A stretch of DNA of 64,000 nt from Alphaproteobacteria bacterium UBA3773 (GTDB taxonomy: Bacteria > Pseudomonadota > Alphaproteobacteria > RF32 > CAG-239), in contig DFFP01000003.1 in assembly GCA_002372275.1 (NCBI GenBank), positions 1 through 64,000 of the forward strand, given 5' to 3'. A model generated the notes under the pieces. It did not search any database. It had not been told where the DNA came from and saw nothing but the letters and a program-made list of their open reading frames with translations. Shown piece by piece: positions 1 through 9,051 of this stretch. Numbering within the stretch: the stretch's first letter is position 1; each line of letters opens with the position of its first letter. A program made the translations under genes and the position numbers.

Positions 1-1573
1 GAGCTTTTATAAAACGCAGCAGCCGGCCGTCATGGTTGAAAATCCTTTAATGGTCATTTTCAATTTACAAAGCGAGATGGATCGTACCGACATTCGCCCC
101 TCGCGCCTGGCACATGCCAAAATCAAAATAACCGATATTTTAGAAAAAACGCACGCCGCCCCGTCCGGCTTAATTGTTTACACCGACGAACCGTTTGTCG
201 CCTCCCCCTTATCCGAAGATTCTCAAATTTTAACAAATTTACTGCCGGCCGTTCAAACAAGCATCATGCCTATTGGCGGCAACAGATTAGATCGCGCGAT
301 TGATTTAGCCGTTCAAAGACTTGTCGAGAGCAGACAAACAAGAGGTCATATTTTGATTTTCACCTCATCAAAATCCGCTGAAGATGATGCGGTCTTAAAA
401 AGTGCCCGCCAAGCTCTTGATAACGGTTTTCATATCAGTGTTTATGATGTATCGCTCACCCCTGATGATTTTTTGCAACGCGTTGCGAAAGCAGGCGGCG
501 GCAAATATAGCGGCTATTTTGCCTTGGGTGACCAATCAATCTCGGATTTTATCACTTCCTTTAAAAAAGGCGACTTTAACCTTTCACAAAACAAAACCAT
601 CACCCCTGAAGACAACGGATGGTATTTTGTCTTTTTAAGCGCGCTCGGGCTTCTTTATTTTTTCCGCAAAGGGGCTGTGCTTCTTTTATTGTTGAGCATT
701 TTTTCAAACGTCTCTTATGCCGGTTTTTTGTATAACACCGACCAAGAAGCCGCACATGCTTACGCTTTTCAAAAATATGATATCGCTGCCGAAAAATTTC
801 AAAACACGGATTGGAAAGCCGCAGCCCTTTATAAAGCCGGAAATTACGAGGCCGCCCTTAAATACCTTGAAGGCAAAACAGACGAACGCTCGTTATACAA
901 CAAAGGCAATGCTTTAGCTAAAAGCGGCGACTACCAAAACGCCATCAAAACTTACGAAGAAGTTTTGAAAATGAACCCGCAAAATGAAGATGCCCGTTTT
1001 AATTTAGAATACTTAAAACAAATGGAGCAAAACAACCAACAGTCCGCCTCAAATAATTCCTCCTCTCAAAATGATCAAAAGCAGGAACAAAATCAAAATC
1101 AAAATCAAAATCAAGACCAACAAAATCAAGAAAACCAAGACCAACAAAATCAAGATCAAAATCAAGAAAACAAAGAACAGAATCAAAATCAAGAACAAGA
1201 ACAAACCGCATCAGAATCTGAAAATAATCAAAACCAAGATCAGAATCAGGAACAAGCACAGAATCAGGAACAGGAACAGGAACAGGAACAAGACCAAAAT
1301 CAGAACCAAAACCAAGAGCAAGACCAAGAGCGTCAAGAAAAATCCGATCATAATCAAAATTCATCAAAAAAACAAAGCGAGGGTCAAAAGCCTGACTCAG
1401 ACGACAAAGCCAAGCCAAACGCTTCAAGCCAAGAACTCAAAAGCGGAAAAAAAGACGACAAATACGATGAAACCGTCCAAGCCCGCGCACAGCGCTTTCG
1501 CGAAATCAAAGAAGACACGGGGGGCTTGCTCAAAGCCTTAATTAAAGAAGAATATTTAAAAAAGAGGTATTGA
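1..1573 (+). CDS. BatB/BatC-like fusion: VWA domain, membrane segments, TPR, Q/N/E/D-rich tail (5' partial)
   Basis: The frame is open from the first bases, so the gene starts outside the window; the ATG at 32 is probably internal. About 32-560 encodes a von Willebrand A fold of the Bat aerotolerance family. Around 615-720 there are two hydrophobic stretches, then TPR units (about 740-1020) including ALYKAGNYEAALKYL and KSGDYQNAIKTYEEVLKMNP. A low-complexity Gln/Asn/Glu/Asp tail follows (about 1040-1480), ending in a short charged segment. BatB and BatC are separate genes in many bacteria; here they are one polypeptide, one base before batD. The metal-site motif DxSxS expected near the start reads NLQSE (about 62-76), so metal binding is probably lost. 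Family assignment is solid; function in oxidative-stress tolerance or envelope integrity is family knowledge only. Confidence 0.85.
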   Translation, partial: SFYKTQQPAVMVENPLMVIFNLQSEMDRTDIRPSRLAHAKIKITDILEKTHAAPSGLIVYTDEPFVASPLSEDSQILTNLLPAVQTSIMPIGGNRLDRAIDLAVQRLVESRQTRGHILIFTSSKSAEDDAVLKSARQALDNGFHISVYDVSLTPDDFLQRVAKAGGGKYSGYFALGDQSISDFITSFKKGDFNLSQNKTITPEDNGWYFVFLSALGLLYFFRKGAVLLLLLSIFSNVSYAGFLYNTDQEAAHAYAFQKYDIAAEKFQNTDWKAAALYKAGNYEAALKYLEGKTDERSLYNKGNALAKSGDYQNAIKTYEEVLKMNPQNEDARFNLEYLKQMEQNNQQSASNNSSSQNDQKQEQNQNQNQNQDQQNQENQDQQNQDQNQENKEQNQNQEQEQTASESENNQNQDQNQEQAQNQEQEQEQEQDQNQNQNQEQDQERQEKSDHNQNSSKKQSEGQKPDSDDKAKPNASSQELKSGKKDDKYDETVQARAQRFREIKEDTGGLLKALIKEEYLKKRY

Positions 1574-1574
1574 T

Positions 1575-3263
1575 ATGAAAAAAATCATGTTAGCGCTTAT
1601 TTTAGCTGTTTTAATGGCAAAAAACTCATTTTGTGCCGTCACAGCTTCGGTGCAAACACCACATATTATCGCAAGTGAACCCTTTATTTTCGAAATTTCG
1701 ACCGATGATCTTAATACACAAAATCCGGATTTAAGCGTCTTAAAAGGGCTTTTTGAGGTTGTGTCCAGTTCCGTTTCACAAAAAAGTTATATCATCAACG
1801 GTCAATCATCTTCAAAAAAAACGTGGCGTTTCGGTTTAATTGCGCCCAAAGCAGGTGATGCCGTTATCCCGAGTATCACACTCGGTACTGAAAAAACAGA
1901 CCCTGTTTCTGTTTTCATTTCAGATGAAGCTCCTTCGTCTGAAACTCTGCAAAATACCGTGCAAAACAATACTTCTCAATCGCACAGGCCGACCTATACG
2001 CTTTCGGCCGAATTACAAAATGCCCCGACACATCCTTTTGTTCAACAACAGTTAACTTATGTTGTCACATTAGAAGATGACGGCAATCTTCAAGGAGACG
2101 CTCCTTATTTTGAAAATACCGATGATTTTATCATCAAACCGCTTGCCGAGGCGTCTGTTTCAACCTCATCAAACGGCAAACGTTTCGTTTCGTTTCCTTT
2201 TGCGCTATTTGCACAAAAAAGCGGTCGTTTGAAATTGCCCGATGTCAAATTCAGCGGTGTCACATACCAAGCCCCCGACAGCGTCAATTTTTTTGATACC
2301 GGTTTTTTTAAAATTCAGATTCCCTCAATTTTCGGCATTCAAACACCTGTAAACCTTTCATTTGACGGAAAAGAAATCGAAATTTATCCGCCGGCTTCTG
2401 ATTTTTCCGGCATGTGGTGGTTACCGGCTCAAAAAGTCACATTAACCTCAAATTTTGAAAAAATGCCCCAAAAAATCACCGAAGGCACCCCCATCATTCG
2501 CCAGATAACACTCACGGCCGAAGGTTTAACAGACACACAGCTTCCCGAATTATCGTTTGACAGCAATGATGATTTTCGAATCTACCCTGAAAAACCGAGC
2601 TTAACCAGCGCCTCAAACGGCAAAACCATCATCTCCAAACAAACAACAACCATCACCTACATCCCGCAAAAATCAGGCATGTTGACGCTTCCTGAAATAT
2701 CTGTTTTTTGGTACAACGTTAAAACACAAAAGATGGAAAAAGCCTTTATTTCAGACGTTGCTATTCATGTTTCGGCTGCAGTAAATCATACCGTTCAAAA
2801 CCAAAAAAGCGAACCTGAAAAATCAAATCTTAAAAACATACAAAATCAATTTTCGACGCCGAATTTATTTTATTTTTGGATCATAGGCTCATTTCTTTGC
2901 GGCATTTTACTTTGTTTTTTAGCCTTAAAAATCATGAATAGACCAACCATACATCATGAAATACCAAAAAAAGTCTCAAAGCCTCATACCCCAAAAGATG
3001 CTCTTAAAAAATTGAGAGATGATGTTATTTTACAGGCTCAAAAAGCTTACCCAAAGCATTTAATTACAAATTTAGAAGATATAACTGAAATTTTGGGCGA
3101 TGAAGCATTAAAAAAAGAAACGACTCTTTTTTTAAAAGCCCTTTATTCAGGCGATAAAGAAACATCTTTTAATGCTAAAAAATTTCTTAAAATATTTGAA
3201 AATGCCGTGAAGAAGAAACAAAAAAATAAAAAAGAAAGCGAACCTATTCCACCGCTTTATTAA
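1575..3263 (+). CDS. batD: BatD-like membrane protein (aerotolerance operon)
   Basis: 562 residues. An N-terminal signal peptide (MKKIMLALILAVLMAKNSFC) leads into a large extracytoplasmic region of repeated Ig-like beta domains typical of BatD. One transmembrane helix lies near residues 428-452 (FYFWIIGSFLCGILLCFLAL), followed by a Lys-rich cytoplasmic tail. It starts one base after the BatBC stop, so it is translationally coupled. BatD proteins are thought to work with the VWA proteins of the same operon at the inner membrane; the biochemical role is not established. The upstream members (moxR-like ATPase, batA) would lie outside the window. Assignment rests on length, topology and neighbourhood. 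Confidence 0.85.
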   Translation: MKKIMLALILAVLMAKNSFCAVTASVQTPHIIASEPFIFEISTDDLNTQNPDLSVLKGLFEVVSSSVSQKSYIINGQSSSKKTWRFGLIAPKAGDAVIPSITLGTEKTDPVSVFISDEAPSSETLQNTVQNNTSQSHRPTYTLSAELQNAPTHPFVQQQLTYVVTLEDDGNLQGDAPYFENTDDFIIKPLAEASVSTSSNGKRFVSFPFALFAQKSGRLKLPDVKFSGVTYQAPDSVNFFDTGFFKIQIPSIFGIQTPVNLSFDGKEIEIYPPASDFSGMWWLPAQKVTLTSNFEKMPQKITEGTPIIRQITLTAEGLTDTQLPELSFDSNDDFRIYPEKPSLTSASNGKTIISKQTTTITYIPQKSGMLTLPEISVFWYNVKTQKMEKAFISDVAIHVSAAVNHTVQNQKSEPEKSNLKNIQNQFSTPNLFYFWIIGSFLCGILLCFLALKIMNRPTIHHEIPKKVSKPHTPKDALKKLRDDVILQAQKAYPKHLITNLEDITEILGDEALKKETTLFLKALYSGDKETSFNAKKFLKIFENAVKKKQKNKKESEPIPPLY

Positions 3264-3279
3264 GCAATCATAAAAACAT

Positions 3280-3308
3280 TTGCATTCTTGAAATTTATGT
3301 GTTCTAAT
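3280..3308 (+). promoter_or_regulatory. Candidate sigma70 promoter for the nuclease-tsaE-pnp operon
   Basis: TTGCAT (3280-3285), a 17-nt spacer and TCTAAT (3303-3308) lie 35 nt upstream of the ATG at 3343, in the only sizeable gap between the bat genes and the next operon. Match to consensus is moderate. Confidence 0.45.
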
Positions 3309-3342
3309 AAGAGTTCATAAAACTATATCAAGGGCAACTGTC

Positions 3343-4392
3343 ATGATTTTATTTAAACGTTTTTTGTGGGGTACCGGATTACTGTCATTGATTTATCTCG
3401 GCGGTATCGGCACACAAAGTTCAAGTCTTTTCATTCAAGCAATGAGTTTTATCGGCATTTTAATTATCATATTTATTTTGTATATGTTCGGTAAAATGCT
3501 CTTCCGGGGTCTTGGTTGTTTGCCAACTCTTGTCATTTTAGTTTTAATCACACTGTTTACGATGTTTACACTCGGCATGTTTAATTCAGGATTGAAAGAT
3601 GTACCTCATGCCATTGCACGTTTTATCGGTTTTGGAAGCACTGAGGAATCACAAACGCCCAAACAAGTCACACCTGACGAAACCTCAAACGCACAACAGA
3701 CAGATTCTGCTCAAGTTTCATCTCAAACAGATGATCAGTCTTCACCCGTCGGTGCTGAGTTATTTGAAGATCAAGCTCCGGCCAATACACAAAATACATC
3801 TCAAGGGTCCAATACCCAAGCGTCTTCCAACAATTTGTTTGCAAGCATTGTCCGCTCTTTTGTTCCTCAAGAACCTCAGCCTCAGGCACAACCAAGGGCA
3901 TTTAATCCCAACGACTACCCTGTGGTTTACATCACCCCACGTATTTTAAGCGGCGACACATTCGAAACAGGCGGTCGATATTTCAAATTATTTGGTATTG
4001 CCGCGCCTGAAATCGGACAAACATGCTCTGATGCCAACGGCCGCGCATATAATTGCGGACGTGAAGCTGCCGCATGGCTCAAAGATTGGATTATCGGTGG
4101 CGAGCTTGAATGTCATGTCATTCAACAAGATACCAAAGGCAATATGGTCGGCACCTGTTCATACGGGCCTTACGATGTCGGCGCCGGCCTTGTCCAAGCC
4201 GGATGGGCTGTTGCCTACACCAAATATACCGATGCTTATCTTCCTTATGAAGAAATGGCTCGTCAAAATCGCAACGGTTTATGGCAAGGAACATTTTACA
4301 AACCTTGGGACTGGAAAAAACTCCAATCGCGCCAAGGCAACATTAAAGTGATCAGAAAAACAAAGAAAAAACGCTTCAGTATATTCGGATAA
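3343..4392 (+). CDS. Membrane protein with C-terminal staphylococcal-nuclease-like domain, catalytic residues altered
   Basis: 349 residues. The first 85 residues hold three hydrophobic segments, then a polar Gln/Ser/Thr-rich linker (about 100-190) and an SNase-like OB fold (about 195-330). The fold is recognisable from YITPRILSGDTF, the GIAAPE segment, CG-REAAAWL and VQAGWAVAY. In active SNases, Arg35, Asp40 and Arg87 are key; here the matching positions read Lys (KLFGIAAPE), Ala and Asn (DTKGNMVGTC), while the GDT Asp and APE Glu remain. It may therefore be a membrane-tethered binding domain rather than an active nuclease. It heads the operon, 3 nt before tsaE. Confidence 0.75.
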   Translation: MILFKRFLWGTGLLSLIYLGGIGTQSSSLFIQAMSFIGILIIIFILYMFGKMLFRGLGCLPTLVILVLITLFTMFTLGMFNSGLKDVPHAIARFIGFGSTEESQTPKQVTPDETSNAQQTDSAQVSSQTDDQSSPVGAELFEDQAPANTQNTSQGSNTQASSNNLFASIVRSFVPQEPQPQAQPRAFNPNDYPVVYITPRILSGDTFETGGRYFKLFGIAAPEIGQTCSDANGRAYNCGREAAAWLKDWIIGGELECHVIQQDTKGNMVGTCSYGPYDVGAGLVQAGWAVAYTKYTDAYLPYEEMARQNRNGLWQGTFYKPWDWKKLQSRQGNIKVIRKTKKKRFSIFG

Positions 4393-4395
4393 CGG

Positions 4396-4875
4396 ATGCC
4401 ATCTTTTATTTACACATATCTTGCAAAAAACGAAGCGGACACTGTGAGCATAGCCAAGGCTTTGGCTCTGGTCAGCAAAATCGGTGATACATATGCGCTT
4501 TACGGTACACTCGGGGCCGGTAAATCCGTTTTTGCCCGTGCATTTATTCAAAGCTTAACAAAAGCGACCGAAGTCCCGAGCCCGACTTTTACTTTGGTTC
4601 AAACATATGAAACACAAGATTTTGAGATATATCATTTTGATTTATACCGCTTAAAAAATCCTGATGAAATATGGGAGCTGAACATAGAAGAAGCTTTATT
4701 CGGCGCAGTCAGTCTCATTGAGTGGCCGGAAAAAATGGGTGCTTACCTGCCGCGTGATATTTTTAAAATAACGATTACGCCTCAGCCTGATGGCAACCGT
4801 CTTTTTCAAATTGAAATGATCAGCGAAGAAAAATACAAAAGACTTCAAAGCTTAACTGTTTTTAGCGAAAAATAA
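4396..4875 (+). CDS. tsaE: tRNA threonylcarbamoyladenosine biosynthesis ATPase TsaE
   Basis: 159 residues, the usual TsaE size. It has a P-loop GTLGAGKS (about residue 40), the SPTFTL motif, HFDLYRL and the IEWPEK motif. TsaE is the ATPase that resets the TsaB-TsaD complex making t6A37 in tRNAs that read ANN codons; this is established for the family. It starts 3 nt after the nuclease-like gene and ends 1 nt before hprK, so it is co-transcribed. The start at 4396 is supported by spacing and by N-terminal length; no strong ribosome-binding site is seen. Confidence 0.93.
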   Translation: MPSFIYTYLAKNEADTVSIAKALALVSKIGDTYALYGTLGAGKSVFARAFIQSLTKATEVPSPTFTLVQTYETQDFEIYHFDLYRLKNPDEIWELNIEEALFGAVSLIEWPEKMGAYLPRDIFKITITPQPDGNRLFQIEMISEEKYKRLQSLTVFSEK

Positions 4876-4876
4876 T

Positions 4877-5314
4877 ATGGCTCAAAATATACATGGAACA
4901 ACAGTTGATTTCAATGGCGCCGGCATCTTAATCATCGGAAAATCAGGCAGCGGCAAATCAGATTTAGCCTTAAGATTAATTGAAAATAAAAAGGCCTGTT
5001 TAGTTTCTGATGATCAAACAATTCTTGAAAGACAGGGAAATCATATCAGAGCCTCTGCCCCGAAAAGTATTGCAGGTCTTTTAGAAGTTCGAGGCCTCGG
5101 CATTATGAAATATCCGGCCATAATCACAACACTTCATTTGGTTGTTGAGGTTTCAAGCGAACAAAACATTGAGCGCTTACCTATGCCGGCATTTTTCGAT
5201 TTTGAAGGTGTTGCACTACCCCTTATAAAACTCAATGCTTTTGAAGCCTCTGCCCCTGATAAGGTTGTGGTCAAATTAAAAGCCGTTCTTGAAGAAAAAA
5301 ATAAAAAAGAGTAG
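4877..5314 (+). CDS. hprK: Short HPr kinase/phosphorylase (catalytic domain only)
   Basis: 145 residues, matching the truncated alphaproteobacterial HprK type that lacks the N-terminal domain of Firmicute HprK. It carries the P-loop GKSGSGKS (residues 20-27), a DDQ segment and the HprK signature region LLEVRGLGIM. The family phosphorylates and dephosphorylates a serine of the HPr phosphocarrier to couple PTS status to carbon and envelope regulation. No HPr, EI or EIIA gene is in the window; instead it lies between tsaE and mlaE, so its substrate cannot be inferred locally. Walker residues are intact, so activity is plausible. Confidence 0.88.
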   Translation: MAQNIHGTTVDFNGAGILIIGKSGSGKSDLALRLIENKKACLVSDDQTILERQGNHIRASAPKSIAGLLEVRGLGIMKYPAIITTLHLVVEVSSEQNIERLPMPAFFDFEGVALPLIKLNAFEASAPDKVVVKLKAVLEEKNKKE

Positions 5315-5342
5315 AATTTTTTTATTGAGGAAGGAAAACATA

Positions 5343-6134
5343 ATGCTCTTAAAACAGATCGAACAATTTTTACGCACACTCGGCAGACCGCTTGTTAAAT
5401 TTCTTATATCACTTGGGCAGTTAACACTTTTTATCATTAAATCTATTTACCATGCCGTCATGCCGCCTTTTTACATCAAAAACTTTTTTGGGCAGGTTTT
5501 GGATATCGGGTTTTATTCTTTGCCCGTTGTCGGGTTAACAACCGTTTTTGCCGGCATGGTGATTGCGCTTCAAACCTATTCCGGCTTTTCCTCCATCGGG
5601 GCTGAAAAAGCTGTAGCAAATGTGGTCTTAATTTCAGTCACACGCGAGCTTGCACCTGTATTATCCGCACTCATGGTTGCCGGTCGTATCGGTGCGGCCA
5701 TGGCGGCCGAAATCGGCACCATGAAAGTAACCGAACAAATCGATGCACTCATTACCCTTTCGACCAATCCTTTCAAATACCTTTTTGCCCCGCGTTTGTG
5801 GGCGGGTCTTCTTGTTTTACCCGTTCTCGTTTTATTCGGTGATGTCATCGGTATTTTCGGCGGCTATGTTGTCGGTGTTTATAAGCTGGGATTCAATCCG
5901 GCCAACTACATCAACGCCACAATCGAGAATTTAGAAGCCGTCGGTATTATCTCGGGCTTAACAAAAGCGGCTGTTTTCGGTTTTATTATTGCCTTAATGG
6001 GGTGTTATAACGGTTACAAATCAAAGGGCGGTGCACAAGGCGTGGGTGAGGCCACCACCAATGCCGTTGTGTCAGCTTCTATTCTGATTTTAATTTTCAA
6101 CTACATTATTACTGAAATATTTTTTGCAAGATAG
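5343..6134 (+). CDS. mlaE: Phospholipid ABC transporter permease MlaE
   Basis: 263 residues from the ATG at 5343, chosen because GAGGAAGG lies 8 nt upstream; an earlier in-frame Met would overlap hprK. Five or six hydrophobic segments surround the MlaE signatures PVVGLTTVFAGMVIALQ and GRIGAAMAAEIGTM. MlaE is the inner-membrane permease of the Mla complex that moves glycerophospholipids between inner and outer membranes to keep outer-leaflet asymmetry. The ATPase mlaF follows after 9 nt. The usual substrate-binding MCE subunit mlaD is not adjacent in this window and may be encoded elsewhere. Confidence 0.95.
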   Translation: MLLKQIEQFLRTLGRPLVKFLISLGQLTLFIIKSIYHAVMPPFYIKNFFGQVLDIGFYSLPVVGLTTVFAGMVIALQTYSGFSSIGAEKAVANVVLISVTRELAPVLSALMVAGRIGAAMAAEIGTMKVTEQIDALITLSTNPFKYLFAPRLWAGLLVLPVLVLFGDVIGIFGGYVVGVYKLGFNPANYINATIENLEAVGIISGLTKAAVFGFIIALMGCYNGYKSKGGAQGVGEATTNAVVSASILILIFNYIITEIFFAR

Positions 6135-6143
6135 GCCGAAAAC

Positions 6144-6899
6144 ATGGAAAATGACATTAAAATTTCAATCAAAGATTTACACAAATCCTTCGGACGAAAA
6201 AAAGTTTTAGACGGCGTTAATTTAGATATAAAAAAAGGCGAATCACTTGTTGTCATCGGCGGATCAGGCACCGGAAAATCTGTTTTAATCAAATGCATTC
6301 AAGGCCTTTTAATGCCTGATTTTGGTTCCATTCAAATTGACGGACAAGAAACAATCGGCAAAACGCAAAATCTTCATTTGAAAATGGGCATGCTTTTTCA
6401 GGGCGGCGCTTTGTTTGACAGCTTAAGCGTTTGGGAAAATGTCGCTTTTTCGCTACTCGAGAACAAGCACACTCCAAGAAATGAGGCTAAAGTTGAAGCC
6501 GTGCGTGTTTTGCGCCAAGTGGGGCTTGCCCCCGATGTTGCAGATTTATATCCATCCGAACTATCGGGCGGTATGCAAAAACGTGTCGGTTTAGCACGTG
6601 CCATTATCACAAATCCCGAAATTATCTTTTTTGATGAACCGACAACAGGGCTTGACCCGATTATGTCTGATGTGATTAATGACTTGATTATCGAATCGGC
6701 CAAAGGCTTAGGTGCCACAACGCTCACAATCACACACGATATGGCCTCGGCTCGCAAAATTGCTGACAGAATTGCCATGCTCTATCAAGGCAAAATCATC
6801 TGGCAGGGAACGGTCAAAGAAATGGATAAAACCGATAATCCGTATGTCTTACAGTTTATCAAAGGCTCTGCCAAAGGCCCGATTAAAGTGGAGATATAA
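6144..6899 (+). CDS. mlaF: Phospholipid ABC transporter ATP-binding subunit MlaF
   Basis: 251 residues with a complete ABC ATPase set: Walker A GGSGTGKS, signature LSGGMQKR, Walker B IIFFDEPT and H-loop TITHDM. The segment order and the pairing with MlaE identify it as MlaF, which drives lipid transport across the inner membrane. It begins 9 nt after mlaE and ends 3 nt before radA, within the same operon. No truncation or unusual residue is seen. Confidence 0.95.
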   Translation: MENDIKISIKDLHKSFGRKKVLDGVNLDIKKGESLVVIGGSGTGKSVLIKCIQGLLMPDFGSIQIDGQETIGKTQNLHLKMGMLFQGGALFDSLSVWENVAFSLLENKHTPRNEAKVEAVRVLRQVGLAPDVADLYPSELSGGMQKRVGLARAIITNPEIIFFDEPTTGLDPIMSDVINDLIIESAKGLGATTLTITHDMASARKIADRIAMLYQGKIIWQGTVKEMDKTDNPYVLQFIKGSAKGPIKVEI

Positions 6900-6902
6900 A
6901 AA

Positions 6903-8270
6903 ATGGCAAAAAGAGACACGCCTTTATTTGTTTGCCAAAACTGCGGTGCCACCTACCCGAAATGGCAAGGAAAATGTGACGCATGCGACCAGTGGAACAC
7001 AATCGAAGAAGAAAAGGCTAGCCATAGCGGTTTTTCGGTTTTAAGCTCTCAAAAAAAAGGGGAACTTATTGACTTTGTTCCCTTAACGGGTACAACAGAG
7101 GCCTATGCGCGCTTAAAAACCGGCATCAATGAAATCGATCGTGTTACGGGGGGCGGACTTGTTCCGGGGTCGGCTATTTTAGTCGGAGGCGATCCCGGAA
7201 TCGGTAAATCAACGTTACTGCTTCAGATATGCGCCGGCATTGCAAAACTTGATTTACAAAACGAGTGTTTTTATATTTCGGGTGAAGAAGCCATCGATCA
7301 GGTCAGAATTCGTGCAAAACGACTGGGCGTTGCGGATTCTCCCGTCAAACTCGCCTCCACGACCGAAGTCAAAGACATTATCGCCACCTTAAAAAAAGAA
7401 CATCCGACCCTTGTCATTATTGATTCCATCCAAACGATGTATCTTGACAGTGTCGAATCGACTCCCGGCAGTGTGACCCAAGTCAGAGCCTGCGCCTACG
7501 AGCTCATTAAACTGGCTAAACAGCAAGGTTTTGTGCTGTTTTTGGTCGGGCATGTCACGAAACAAGGCGCGATTGCCGGCCCCAGAATTTTAGAACACAT
7601 GGTTGACACCGTTTTATATTTTGAGGGCGAACGCGGCCACCATTTCCGCATTTTAAGAGCGGTTAAAAACAGATACGGCGCCACCGACGAAATCGGCGTT
7701 TTTGAAATGCAAGACAAAGGTCTGATTGAAGTTGAAAACCCCTCAGCGCTCTTTTTGGCCGAGCGTCAAGGCAATGTTTCCGGCTCATGCGTTTTTGCCG
7801 GCATTGAGGGCTCAAGGCCTCTTCTTGTTGAAATTCAGGCACTTGTCAGCCAAAGCGGCTATTCTGCGCCCAAACGTGCCGTCGTCGGGTGGGATTTAGG
7901 CCGGCTTTCGATGATACTTGCCGTATTAGAAGCCAGATGTGGATACAATTTCAGCGGACAAGACGTTTACTTAAATGTGGCCGGCGGCTTAAAAATAACG
8001 GAACCTGCGGCAGACTTAGCCGTTGCCATGGCTGTGATTTCCTCCCTTTCAAACAAGCCCCTGCCCTCTGACATGGTTATTTTCGGTGAAATCGGCTTAT
8101 CGGGTGAAATCAGAGCCGTCTCGCAACCCTCTCTTCGTCTCAAAGAGGCCTCAAAACTCGGGTTTACAAGTGCCATTGTTCCGCCGAGCATCAAAAAAGA
8201 AAATCAAAAAGAAGACATTTCACTTTTTGAAATCGGCAATGTCCGAAGACTGATGAACTGGTTTAATTAA
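6903..8270 (+). CDS. radA: DNA repair protein RadA
   Basis: 455 residues. It has the N-terminal C4 zinc finger (CQNC and CDAC, residues 10-27), Walker A GGDPGIGKS (about residue 98), the RadA-specific KNRYG motif and a C-terminal Lon-like domain (about 290-455). RadA is a RecA-related motor that drives branch migration of recombination intermediates. Its position between mlaF and cvpA, with 3 and 13 nt gaps, indicates operon transcription. All diagnostic motifs are intact. Confidence 0.96.
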   Translation: MAKRDTPLFVCQNCGATYPKWQGKCDACDQWNTIEEEKASHSGFSVLSSQKKGELIDFVPLTGTTEAYARLKTGINEIDRVTGGGLVPGSAILVGGDPGIGKSTLLLQICAGIAKLDLQNECFYISGEEAIDQVRIRAKRLGVADSPVKLASTTEVKDIIATLKKEHPTLVIIDSIQTMYLDSVESTPGSVTQVRACAYELIKLAKQQGFVLFLVGHVTKQGAIAGPRILEHMVDTVLYFEGERGHHFRILRAVKNRYGATDEIGVFEMQDKGLIEVENPSALFLAERQGNVSGSCVFAGIEGSRPLLVEIQALVSQSGYSAPKRAVVGWDLGRLSMILAVLEARCGYNFSGQDVYLNVAGGLKITEPAADLAVAMAVISSLSNKPLPSDMVIFGEIGLSGEIRAVSQPSLRLKEASKLGFTSAIVPPSIKKENQKEDISLFEIGNVRRLMNWFN

Positions 8271-8283
8271 AAAGGAAAAAAAG

Positions 8284-9036
8284 ATGCATCAACTGAATAA
8301 TTTAGACGTTATTTTAATTATCTTAACACTTCTTTCCATGCTTGTGTCATGGTCCAGAGGTTTGGTTAAAGAAGTTCTTTCCATCATCGGCTGGATTTTG
8401 GCGTCTGTCTTTATTTTTTACCTTTTACCTTATTTTACCCCGTTTGTCAAAACCTACATAGCCGGCTCTCTCATGGCGATTTTTGTGGCAGCCCTGATTT
8501 TACTGATTGTTTTTTACATTTTATGGTTTTTAGCCACTTTCAAATTTTTAAAAACACTTCGCAAAAGCAAGCTGAGTTCCATTGACAGAGCACTTGGCGT
8601 TATATTCGGCGCCCTTCGCATTTTCCTTCTTGTGATATTGTTTAATATTTTACTCGAAGCCATGCTTCCCGAAATTAATAAAAAACCGATTTTCGAACAA
8701 TCGCATTATTACACGGCGGCCGCCTCATTTTCCGAACCGCTTCAAAAGCTCATACCTGAAGAAACAATTCAAAAGATCAAAGAAAAATCGAAAATAAAGA
8801 GCGAAAATTTAACAACCGATCCGGAAGAACTTTTCAAAAAACTATCCAAACCCCAAACCAAAAAAATTGAAGAGAAAAAAGAAAAAGGAACAGAGAAAGA
8901 AAAATCCGACAACAAAGAAACAAAATCTGACGATAAATTATCTCCGGCAGATGAAAAAGCCAAAGAATCTTTTAAGGGCTATAACGGCTCCGAGGTTCAA
9001 AGCCTTGATCGCCTGATTGAAACAACGGTTGAATAA
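8284..9036 (+). CDS. cvpA: CvpA-family membrane protein
   Basis: 250 residues. Four hydrophobic helices in the first 125 residues match CvpA, including LLSMLVSWSRGLVKEVLSI and the SSIDRALGVIFGALR segment. The remaining half is a hydrophilic Lys/Glu/Ser-rich tail (about 165-250) not needed in the core family. CvpA was named for colicin V production and has been linked to envelope integrity; its molecular role is unknown. In alphaproteobacteria cvpA is often next to radA, as here, which supports the call. Confidence 0.88.
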   Translation: MHQLNNLDVILIILTLLSMLVSWSRGLVKEVLSIIGWILASVFIFYLLPYFTPFVKTYIAGSLMAIFVAALILLIVFYILWFLATFKFLKTLRKSKLSSIDRALGVIFGALRIFLLVILFNILLEAMLPEINKKPIFEQSHYYTAAASFSEPLQKLIPEETIQKIKEKSKIKSENLTTDPEELFKKLSKPQTKKIEEKKEKGTEKEKSDNKETKSDDKLSPADEKAKESFKGYNGSEVQSLDRLIETTVE

Positions 9037-9051
9037 AATCGGATTGATTTG

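Noticed and set aside
999..1427. 142-codon minus-strand frame rich in Phe/Asp/Leu
   Set aside because: It is the antisense of the Q/N/E/D-repeat region of the Bat fusion; the low-complexity repeats keep the other frames open.
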